DNA of 64,000 bases from the NCBI GenBank assembly GCA_030386875.1, contig CM059560.1:25641683-25705682 (forward strand). The letters run 5' to 3'. Position 1 is the first letter of the stretch, and every line of letters starts with the position of its first letter. Source of the DNA: Morinoia aosen. Lineage: Eukaryota > Arthropoda > Malacostraca > Amphipoda > Talitridae. Shown one piece after another: positions 13,501-25,500 of the stretch. The notes under the pieces are model-generated. The model saw nothing but the letters and a program-made list of their open reading frames with translations, was not told the origin of the DNA and did not search any database. The translations under genes and the position numbers were made by a program.

Positions 13501-16500
13501 ATTGATTCTCACAAATTAAATATTTTCCTAGAAGTCAATAATACATCAAAATAATTATATTGAATCAATAGTCGTATGACCCTTCAATCTCATCCATTGT
13601 TAGAGAATAAAGACAATAAATAATGCAAGGACATTTAAAAGCGCAAAACAGGAACTAAGTATTGTATACGTTCTTAATGCTTTTCATTTAATGATGAAAT
13701 GAAGATGTCAAATGCCGCAGTCACTGCGAGCTTCAAACTCCCTCTGCAATTGGCAACGCCACACTGGTTGCCTAGTGTGATAGCGCACCCACAAGTTGCG
13801 TCATTTCAGTTGCCGTAACCGAGGCAAAGTGTTGCCCCGTGTAATAGGGCCTGAAATTCGGAATGAAGTGAGTGATTGGTTCCCAGTTGTGATAGGCGTG
13901 AGACAGGGATGTGTGATAATGCCGTGGTTGTTCAATTTGTTTATGGATGGTGTAGTGAAAGAAGTGAATGCGAGAGTGTTGGGAAAAGGTGCACAGTTGG
14001 TGGGACAAAATGGTATGAAGTTGGAAGTGTGTCAGTTGTTTTTTGCAGATGATACAGCGTTTGTGGCGGATTCAGAGGAAAAACTACGGAGACTGGTTGC
14101 AGAGTTTGGTAGAGTGTGCGAGAGGCGCAAGTTGAGAGTGAATGTAAACAAAGGCAAGGTTCTGAGATGTTCAAGAGATGGAGTGTTTAGAACATTGGAT
14201 GTGAGAATGACTGCATGGTGTAGTGTTAAAGGAGGTAGAGCATTTCAGGTACCTCGGGTCGGACGTGGCTGGGAATGATGGTAAGTAATTAGAAGTGAGA
14301 CATCGAGTGAGTGAAGGCTGCAAGACGTTGGGTGCAATGAGGAAAGTTTTTGAATGCAGGAGTATGAGTGTGTGTGCTAAAAGGAGATTTTAAAAGCTTA
14401 ATCGTGCCCGTTTTGCTGTTTGAAGCAGAGTCTTGGGGTTTGAGAGCAGCTGAGAGGAAGAAGCGGGATGTGTTTGAGATGAAGTGGTTTAGGAGCATAT
14501 TTGGAGTAACAAGAAGATATAGGATTATGAATGAGTTGGTTAAGGAGCAGACGGCTGATGTCAAAAGGATGAGTAGGCGGGCGGATGAATGAGTGCTTCG
14601 ATGGTTTGGGCATGTTGAAAGAATGAATGTTGAGCGACTGGGGAAAAATTATTTATGCGTCGGAGGTTAGTGGTATTAGAGCGCTAGGAAGACGACGGGC
14701 AAGTTGGCTAGATGGGGTGAAACATGCATTGCATGAGAGGGGTCTGCTGTGGACGTGGCGAAAGACACAACTGCGGACAGAAGTGAGTGGAAGCGGTGCA
14801 TAAGGATGTAATTATTTGATGCACTCACTGGGTGATAGGGTATATGTTTGAGTCCTGTCATGTTCGAGGGTAGGCTGCACACAAATGAAGTGGTCGGGGT
14901 AAACCAGCAATGGCGGTCGGGCCTGACTGTGAAAAAGGGTTGTGCTCGGCTGCTATTGATCCGGGCAGTTCTGGTGCGGCCTGTGCTACCTCGCTCGCCT
15001 ACTAGTCACTAGCGACTAATGATGAATGATTGTGGCTTGCTGTCAGCTACCCTCCTGTAAGGAGGAAAAGCCAGGTATATGTATGTATTTTCGTTATTAT
15101 CTTTTTGTCTTTTATTCTCCTTCCATCCTAACCTGTTTTCATCTCTAGCGTAACCTGTGTGGGGACACATCTCGTGCATTGTTCCCTACTTTTCATAGTT
15201 CATTCAAGTGATCCCTACTCTACGTTCCATTGATATCGTTGTTGTGACAAGGGAATTGAACTAACTTAAATAACAATAAAAATAATTCTTCACAGGGATA
15301 TGATGCTATGTTTTACTTTTAATCCAATCGTCCATTACTTGTAAGAAAACCAATTGTTTACTCTTCATTTTTAATCATTTGTAGAACTGTTAAAGTTAAC
15401 AATTTAAGGAGTTTTTTGATGGAAAGAGTTTAACGCATCTAGTAAAATTCAATGTTACAAACCCATCGAACGGTATTCACGAGATCGCATACTAAAGCAG
15501 CACTCATTTTTGTGCAAAGTAGTTGTTGGATTTATAAATTAAAGTTGATGAAAAAGTTTTCTCATCATAGGCTGCGTGGAAAACCCTATTACCGATGAAA
15601 ACAAAATTACCAGCAGTATAGTAATAAAAATAAAATATTACAGCAGATAGTGCACAAATTAGTAATTTCTCAGTTTTCTAAAGTTGATTGAGTTCTCTTT
15701 CTGAAGCTTGAGCTGGCAGTGGTTGCGTCATGGGCACCACAGCGTCGCCGGCACCGGCCGCTCAGCTGGAGTGTTTTGGAACATGGCTGGAATGTCTTTC
15801 CAGTACGGCTTAGAATTTTTGGGGATTCCGAGGTCTGTTAGCCGAAGTCCGTCGACTGACCGAGCTTTATTTAATCTAACCGTCGCTGCACATTCGAACC
15901 GCTGTGAGTTTTATTTTTTCATACGTGGTCAGGGTATGCACATAGTTTTTAACGTGCTTCTTTGGTATGTTTGTTGAGTTTGATGTACTTCATTACGTTT
16001 CTTAAAGTGCTCTAAAACACTTTTCAAAGTGCACTGATTATTTTTTATGGTAATTTTGAGATTAGTTATTTCAATGCAAAATACGATGAATGAACATCCA
16101 TTTCAATCTGGACTTCTTTTCTTGGCAAAACTTCCTTTTAACATATATATAGCATTCCGTTTTTATCCCTCCGTGTCGTACCTTGTGCTTGTTTAGCCCT
16201 AGCGAGAGTGGCTACACCAACTTTGATGAAAAAATGTACCAACATTGGTCGTTGAACATGGCTAGTTTCTAGGCAGAGTTTTTGAAAGTAAATATTTCCA
16301 AATTTTTATATATTTTATTAGCGAATTAAAAGTTCGTAAGCGATAATTGCGTTCGTAATTGATGATGATGATGATGATGATTGTGCAAATTCAAATTACC
16401 TCTTTATCATTCAAAATAATAGGTGCATTTTTGTACATTGCAACAGAAAGGATACTGTGAAGTGTTATTAAATTTAATCTGTCTTTCCAAAATTGCATGC

Positions 16501-19500
16501 ATTTTTTTTGTTTAATTTCCATGTTAATTTGTAATTTATTTTTCATAAAATTTTTCTTATAAATTTTTCTGATAAATTTTTATAGGCGGCGTGACCGTAG
16601 GTGGGATCGGCGCAGGAAAATCGGAAGCTGTGAAGACACTGGCCGGCTACTGCGGCAGACATGTTGTGGAACTGCCCGGGTTTTCTTGTGGGAAGGTGAT
16701 TTATTGAGTGCAATAACTCCAACCATAATAATACACAATTTCAAGCTCAAAAGGAACTTGGCGTTAGCCAAAATCAAAGCATTTATATTGAACCTCAACT
16801 GAAATGCGTATTGTGCTTTATTTTCATATCTTTGGGAAAATGGGGTTTTAGTTGGTGAATGTTTATCTCAATTGAAGAATTTGAGGTGTCAGCAATATTA
16901 TGGTCTGGAACTTTCAATTTTTCCACGCCCCAATTGCAGCAACACCTTTGCTGCGTCTCCGTTCGAGGCTCTCCGTGCGCAAATATTGAAATTAAAATTA
17001 AAGAAACTGGTAAATAACTATCTTGTTGCCAAACTATTTTCGAAAGAAATGGATTTGCAGTTTAACCCTTGAACACAAACCCTCTGCCAGGCCTAATCGA
17101 AATAATTTAAAATAACTTCACACCTAAGTCGAGATTTTAAGCATTTTTAATTTTTTAGTCTTAAGATACGTCGTGTGAGGAAAAATAAGAGCCAGGCAGT
17201 GTTTCTCTTTATCGGTTTCTACTTCAATGCGTCTGTTCTACAGCTATTTTTCTATTTGTCGAAAATAATGGTTATGGTTACTTAGGTTTGTGATGATGTC
17301 ACACCGACCATATGATTTGCGTTCTAAGACTGCTTTCATGTTGCTGCCAAGGTAATAAAATGAATTCTTTTTCTTTATCTGTTGGACTTACGTCGTCAAC
17401 GACAGAGACTCGCTTAATTCGACTTTCAGGTCAGCCACAGGCTGAACTTCTTTCCTTCATCCCGTCCAGAGTCTGGACCACGCAGTGACGGGGTGTGCGG
17501 GAGGAGGGCTGTGGCTGCTCGTCACAGACGCCGCCTTGTTGGGCTACGATGCCCTCAGCAGACTTTCACTCCTGTCTAGGGAAGTGGCAAGGGTCAGGCA
17601 GAGCGGCTTCAAAAGGTACCTCCAATTGCTTTTCAAAGTGCAAATTTTTCCCAGTGTAGTTATTTTATTGATGACGTGTTTGGTTTTCACATAGTTTGAA
17701 GTCCTAATTGCGGAATCCGTCAGTAAGAGTAATCAGCTAACAAATTGGATTTTACCTAATATTGGATTAAAATTTTTGTCTTTTGCAGTTGCATTATCGA
17801 CCACACCGAGGTGAAGCTTCATGACCACTTTGCAATCTTCATGACCATGACAACTCCAATATTACCCTGTGTAGTACCAGATGTTGAGGACTATTGTACT
17901 TCACCGAAAAAGCTAAAGCAGAGCAAAAATTTGGCTTGGGAGTTCGGTTCTATCATCGGACCTACACTGAGGATTGTACCGGTCGTGCTACCCTCTTCTG
18001 GTATGTGCGACACGTCTTTGACATCCTTGGTCACTACCATATTTATAATATACCAATCAACAATACTTAAGGATTGGTATAAAATTTTAAAGTCAGCCCA
18101 AGTTTGGGTGTTGCAATATGCAACACAATATTCTCACTGCATTGCTCGGTTGATCAAGGTACGTTTTCATCTCTTAAGTATATTTTGATTGTGTTTGAGG
18201 TGGGAATCATTCGAGGCCCCTAAGGCTCGATGGGCCGTTTTTTTATAAAGGATCCTTACGTGATGGGCTACTGTGCCCTAAAACTTTATGGGGCTACGGG
18301 CATTAGATCCCCCCAGTGAAGGGACCAAAAATCATGAGTATTTGACCCCATATAATAAGAAAACAAAACAAAGAATGAGAATTCTAAAACTATCAGTTTG
18401 TTTGCAATGTTACGAGGATTTCAAAACTGTCTTTGAATTTATTTTTAGCATAAATCTCAATGATTTCTATTCTTTTAAAATATCGATACAAATGAACTAA
18501 ATAACTAAAATTTCGAATTTTTTCAAAAAACTAAGGTCTAAATCAAAAAATGATTGAAACAAAATGTGTTTCTTTTTAAAAATTACATACAGAGGTCAAA
18601 TTTCAGAAGAATCAGACCAAAAAATAACAATTCATCATTCATCAAGAAACGAATAATTTTTTCATCTATACTTTATTTTTATTGTTTGACTTGTAGTTTA
18701 CATTTCGCAGTGTAAATATGAAATTATGCATGGAGATTATCAAAAAAACATGAAAACAGCATTCGAGTTTAAAAATTGTTCATTATATTTGCTCCAGCAA
18801 AGAATTTGCTCTAGCATAAAAACTCAATGACTTCTATTCTTTTGAAATCTATACTATAATAAGAGCCGCGTCCGTCGGTCGGTCGGTCAGTCTGTCCAAA
18901 GCCAGCCGAAAGTGTGTGATGAGCGTATCTGTGATACAAGTTCCAGCCCAATATATTTTGACGGGCCGTGTGCTCGCGGCCTCATCAACTCGCGAGACTC
19001 GAGAGATTGTATTTTTTTATTATTTCTTAAGACCTTTCTCTCGTTTCGCCCTCTTTTTATTTCAAATAAAGGGGGGTGGACTAGTTTCCATAAAAATGAA
19101 CTAAAAAACTAGTTCTTCCGATTTTTTTCAAAAACTAAGGCATAAATCGAAAAAGTTTCTTGAGTAAAATATGTTTTATTTTCAAACATACATACACTGG
19201 CCAAATTTCAGACGAATCGAATCAAAATTTAAAATCAAAGGATGACCCCATTATTAAGGAGTCGTAGAATAACTTCTAAGGGGGCCCTCCCGTCAAAATT
19301 GAATTTTGATCCAATTAGTCTGAAATTTAGCAACTATATTTATTTTTGCAAGAAAAACATATTTTATTCGGGAAGTTTTTTGATTAAGGCCTTAGTTTTA
19401 TTTTTATTTCTGAAAAACTAGTTTTTTGGTTCATTTTTGGGATGTTTTCAAAAGAATAGAAGTCAATGAATTTTTATGTTAGAACAAATACAAAGACAGT

Positions 19501-22500
19501 TTTGAAATCCTCGTAACAATGTAAATAAACTGACATTCTTGAATTTTCTATTTGAAATTTTTTTATATATGTGATATTTGATCAATACTTTAAATATACC
19601 GAATTTTTAGGTTTTGAACTAGCAGAAAAAAAAGACAACGTACAAATTGGGAAATCGAGGAATGTCAGTTTGTTAGGAATGTCCCAAGGATTCTAAAACT
19701 GTCTTTGTTTTCTTCCTAGCATAAAAACTCAATGACTTCTATTCTTTTGAATTTTGAAAATAAGTGACTTTACAGTAAAGGCCATAAACAAAATTTTTTG
19801 TTGAAGTGTAATATAATGAAGAATTTATGTAATTGAATGCTGTTTTCATTTTCATTTCGATAATCTCCGTGCATAACATCATATTCACACTGTGAATTGT
19901 AATTTACAAAAAAAATATATATTATAAATTTTTTTACTTATTTCATAAAATTATGAAATTTTTTGTTTTCAGTTTGATTCTTATGAAATTTGACTATTTT
20001 TCAGGGTGTTTTTTTTACTTTGAACAAACTTCGAACTTAGGTACAAAAACTCAAAATAAATCGATTTTCATGAATGACAAAATGTCCTAAACTCTTTAGT
20101 TTTCGAGTTATAGTTACTTGAAGAATATTAGAACTTCAAGTAGGATTGCACGCGCGCACCATTTTTAGCGCTACCTTTGATAGTTAAAGAGGTTTTTGGG
20201 CCCCACTAATGTAGTATTTTTGTAATTCCACAATGAAATTTGCGTGTACACGTTTTACAAATAAGAATAAATTGTCCTAAATGAGTAATTATCAATTATT
20301 TTCATGTAAGCTAACTATTAATCAGTAAGCATTGCAGGACACAGGTAAAAAAACATAATCAATACAAACTTTAATGTAAGAACTTTAACGCAAGAACAAA
20401 CTTGAAAACAGTTTTATTACAACAGTTACTCGAAATGGCCTCCATGAACTTCAACACATTTACGATATCTAACAGCCAGTGAGCGCCTTACAGATTGAAA
20501 CACGCCAGGCATTTCCGTAATACGGCCAGCTGAGTCCACAATGCGTCCAACCAGATCCTGTTCCGATTCAACAGGAGTGGCATACACGAGGTCCTTCATG
20601 GTTCCCCACAAGAAGAAATCCAGTGGCGTCAAACCAGGCGACCTAGCTGGCCATGCTACAGGAGCACCTCTGCCAATCCATCGGTTTTGAAATTGGTTAT
20701 TCAGGAACAGGCGTGTTTCACGAAAGTAATGTGCTGGTGCTCCGTCATGCTGGAACCACATTCGCCTACGTGTCTCCAAGGGCACGTCCTCCAGTAGTCC
20801 AGGCTAAACTTCGCGTAGGAAGATGGTGTACGCAGGTCCCGTGAGAGGAGAAGGTAATAGGTACGGACCAAATAAATTATTGCCAATAATGACTGCCCAC
20901 ACGTTGACACTAAATCTGTGCTGGCGACTATTAGGCTGAATAACATGAGGGTTATTTCCAGCCCAGTAATGATTATTGTGACGGTTGAAAACCCCATCAC
21001 GACAGAAATAAGCTTCATCTGTGAAGGGAATAAGTTTTGAGAACCCGCGATTCATTCTTTCCTGTTGCATTAACCACTGGCAAAACACCATACGAGGTTC
21101 AAAATCACCTGGCATGAGCCCTTGCACTCTTTGGAAATGGTACGGATGTAATTGCTGACGATGTAGTGCCCTCCACACAGTAGTATGGTTTCGCAAGCCA
21201 AGACGTTGAGCAGCTGCACGATTGCTGGTTCGTGGATGTTGCTCAAAGTATTCCACAATTCTATCCTCCTGTGGATGATGGCCGCGCCCAGCATTCCCTC
21301 TGTTAACGTTGAAGCTGCCGGTGTCACGCAATCTCGTATGCAGAGTAGCAAAATACCGGAAATCAGGCACTTCGCGCCTAGGAAACCTTTCTCTGTACAT
21401 CCTCAGAGCGAGCCTACCATTTCCGCCTGCAGCTCCATTAATCAAATGCATGTCTGCCTTCTCAGCATTGGTAAATCTTTCCATGGTCACAGTGCAACGG
21501 CATGTCAACAAATGGCGAACTGATACTGCAACACGTGCGCTCCAGTAATGTAGATTGTTAATAATAAATTTCATTTCATTATTTCAGTTTCACATTGCAT
21601 CTTGAAATCTTGTCGTTGATTACATGGAATGGATAACCCATAATGAAATGAGAAAAAATGCTTTAATTGTATTCGACAATCTCGAAAACTAACAACTTTA
21701 AATAACAATTGGTGTGCGGCCCAGTTATAACATGCACTTCTAAACATGCTTTGCGACGCCATAACTCGAAAACTAAAGAGTTTTGGACATTTTGTCATTC
21801 ATAAAAATCGATTTATTTTGAGTTTTTGTACCTAAGTTCGAAGTTTGTTCAAAGTAAAAAAACACACCCTGTATGTAACCTTTGAAAAGAAACACAATTT
21901 CATCTACACATTTTTTTTATTCAGGCCTTAGTTTTTGAAAAAATTTGACATATTGGTTTTTAGTCCACTGGTTTTGATATTTCAAACAAATAGAACTCAT
22001 TGAGTTTTTATGATAGAACTTGGAACATATCTAACAAAAGTACATTCACAAATTTTCCATTTCTTCTTTTGTTTTCTTTTCAAATGGGGTCGAAATGGGA
22101 TCGAAAATTTAATATTTTGGTCCCCTTACCTCCCCCCCCTTGGGGGGGATCTATTGTTCTTAGCGCCATAAAATTTTAGGACCGAATAGTCAACCACCTA
22201 AGGGTCCTTTTCTAACAAAAACATGAAAAATGACCATCGGAGAGAAAAGGGGCCTCGGAGGGCCCCCTTAATCTATCTTTAAGGTACGTTTCCGTTTTTA
22301 TCATCATCATTTCGACTTGTTCCTACGCAGTATAAGATGTTTTCGTAATCGCCAAACCTGATATTCGTCCATTTGATAGAAATGGTGTGTGATATCACAG
22401 AGGTGCTGCTGCAGGCAGCGCTGGCTAGCCGAGCCCTGCTGGTGTCCGCTTCCACGCTGGCTGACGTGACCCTCATGGTGACCACCTGCACCAAACGCGG

Positions 22501-25500
22501 CCTTTGCGCACCCAGGTATGCAGTACAGCCGTGTACTTGGCATCACTTAGTTCTATAGATTCTTTACTCTTTAATGGTGGATTATTTTGTGTGCGGTGCA
22601 ATTTGTACAATTTTCAGTGGAAAAGTTCTATAAAAAAGGGCAAAAAAGAAGTTCAACCGACATTCAAGCTTTAATCCGGAAAGAGATTAGGAACGAACGC
22701 ACGTCGTAAACAGCCGTAACGGACACAGGAACAGGGAACAGGGAACAGGACGAGCTGTTGGAACCTTTAGCAGTTCAATACCATGTCCGATCTCCCGCCT
22801 GGCATCGTCCATCCTGCAAAGGCATGAAAACGCGAACTGTCAACGTAATCTCCAGAGAACACCCGAAGTACAATTGAAATAGTTTCAACCCCAAAGTTTA
22901 TAGTTTACTATTTTTTAAACGCTTACCACCAAAGTTTATAGTAGCAAGTCGAACGACAAAGTTCTAAGTTTTCAAGTTTATATAAGTCGAACGACAAAGT
23001 TTAAGTTTATATAAGTCAAACGACAAAGTTTAAGTTTATAAGTCGAACGACAAAGTCTAAGTTTATAAGTCGAACGACAGAGTTTAAGTTTATAAGTCGA
23101 ACGACAGAGTTTAAGGTTATAAGTCGAACGACAGAGTTTAAGTTTATGGTTGATAGTTTATCAAGCGGATGTATAATGAATCGTGGGAAGCAGTCACCAA
23201 CAAAATCACACCGTCCCCGAACAGCCCATCTGCAACGATGCACTAGACCAACCTCCGAGCGACGTCTGGATGTTGCTGTCCGCTCCGTGATCTCGGCTGC
23301 CGGTCCGTCCGCCCCTCTAGCGCAGATTTTTATTTATACATTGTCATGAAAGATGAATTTACGGTCCTGAAGTTTGTAGCGGAGTTTACACCTTGGTCGA
23401 TTGGACTCCACCCGGCACGCGTAGACACAGTTGAGATCCAGCCGCAGTTCCAGAGGAAGGGGTAATCTTTTCCGATCAAAATATACCTGGCACATTCGGC
23501 TCCAACTGAGATCCAGTGGCTCAGCGAAGTATCGACCATTTAATCGGAAGTAGTGTTGATTCCGGGAAAAGCAGATGAGATGGATTCTTTGCGGGATCTG
23601 ATGAAGAACTGCGGGAATAGGAGGAGCTTCCACACAAGTTAGTAGTGGAAAGGGAAAGTTGGTTCTAGTACGCTACAACTGTGATAATCAGAGCAGCGGT
23701 TTTACTTTAATATTTTCTCCCAAATTGTTTTATTTTAATTCCTTTCAATTCCGTTAATTTGATGAATTAAATTTTACAAATTAATGTAGCTGTCGCTTGA
23801 ATCCTATTTCCTTTAAAGTTACCTTAATTCTAGTACTTAGAGCTATAATGCAGGTATTCTGCACACAATTTCATTCTATTACCTGTTTAATCCATCAATG
23901 AAATTTTGTCGCATCTCAATAAGTTAGACAGAAGAGTTCATTCTATGTCTAAGCTTAAAAGTATAACGTGGGTTTTCTCATGATGAATGTTTTCTGTACA
24001 GAATAATAGGTTGTATTGGAGAAGCTGCAGCGTCTATGAGACGTTCCTTGCTGCAGCAGCATTCACCGGTGAGTGAAGAACGAATATGGCCTAGTAAAAT
24101 CTCGAATACTGAATCTAAATTTCTATAGAACTCATTCAACGCATCTTTTAAATTTAAAATTACCATAGAATCGATCTTGAACAGAAAAAAATGTAGCAAG
24201 CCTCCAATGATGTTGAAAGTTGTGAGGAAGAATATGAATATCCAGAGTGTTTTCTCTGCGAAAGTGGATGCTTGGAAAAAATTTGTGGATTGAGCGATTC
24301 TGATTTAAGCCTTGCTTCGGTAATCAATGTTGCTCAAGAAAATTATCTCAGAGCCAGTGAGACGTAAAGGAAAGAAATCTTTCCGTTTACAGAAGCGTTT
24401 TGTGCTTCATGTCACATATTTCAACGTTTCGTGCCTCATGTCTCATGTTTCAACCTTTCGTGTCTCATGTCTCATATTTCAACCTTTCGTGTCTCATGTC
24501 TCATATTTCAACCTTTCGTGTCTCATGTCTCATATTTCAACCTTTCGTGTCTCATGTCTCATATTTCAACCTTTCGTGTCGCATGTCTCATATTTCAACC
24601 TTTCGTGTCTCATGTCTCATATTTGACTCATGAGACTCTTTCGTGTCTCATGTCTCATATTTTAATCTTTCGTGTTTCATGTCTCATATTTCAATCTTTC
24701 GTGTCTCATGTCTCAAATTTCAAACTTTCGTGTCTCACGTCTCATATTTCAAACTTTCGTGTCTCACGTCTCATATTTCAACCTTTCGTGTCTCATGTCT
24801 CATATTTCAATCTTTCGTGTCTCATGTCTCAAATTTCAATCTTTCGTGTCTCATGTCTCATATTTCAATCTTTCGTGTCTCATGTCTCAAATTTCAATCT
24901 TTCGTGTCTCATGTCTCATATTTCAATCTTTCGTGTTTCATGTCTCATATATCAATCTTTCGTGTCTCATGTCTCAAATTTCAATCTTTCGTGTCTCATG
25001 TCTCATATTTCAAACTTTCGTGTCTCATGTCTCATATTTCAACCTTTCGTGTCTCATGTCTCATATTTCAATCTTTCGTGTCTCATGTCTCAAATTTCAA
25101 TCTTTCGTGTCTCATGTCTCATATTTCAACCTTTCGTGTCTCATGTCTCATATTTCAACCTTTCGTGTCTCATGTCTCATATATCAACCTTTCGTGTCTC
25201 ATGTCTCATATTTCAACCTTTCGTGTCTCATGTCTCATATTTCAACCTTTCGTGTCTCATGTCTCATATTTCAACCTTTCGTGTCTCATGTCTCATATTT
25301 CAACCTTTCGTGTCTCATGTCTCATATTTCAACCTTTCGTGTCTCATGTCTCATATTTCAACCTTTCGTGTCTCATGTGTGTATATAACTTATGTCTATG
25401 ACGCTTTGCACCTTCCTCCACCGAAGAACACAAGCACACAAGCTGCTGTCGTGTTAATTATGCCAAAAAAGCGACGATTCAACATGAATAAACTATAATA

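Larger units (their letters stand above)
18167..22280. mobile_element. 4.1-kb nested fold-back element in intron 12
   Basis: About 110 bp near each end are imperfect inverted copies: left 18202-18315 (cgaggccccta ... ttagatcccccc), right 22150-22262 (ggggggatctatt ... ggggcctcgg). Further internal inverted segments recur (for example aaaactcaatgacttctatt near 18820 and 19720, and its inverted form near 19450). The inside holds a mariner-like element (20002-21871) and a possible Helitron start at 18849. No transposase for the outer element is visible. Confidence 0.72.

Noticed and set aside
15720..15903. Alternative exon 9 start after cag at 15719
   Set aside because: Phase 0 does not fit the phase-2 end of exon 8; the acceptor at 15706 does, and has a better pyrimidine tract.
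22331..22379. Exon 13 starting at 22331 as the only model
   Set aside because: Phase and acceptor are good, but an in-frame TAA follows after five codons, so I call the safe part from 22380 and report the conflict.
24327..25498. Open frames of 238, 252 and 355 residues
   Set aside because: All three forward frames of a stop-free 29-bp minisatellite; period and sequence explain them fully.
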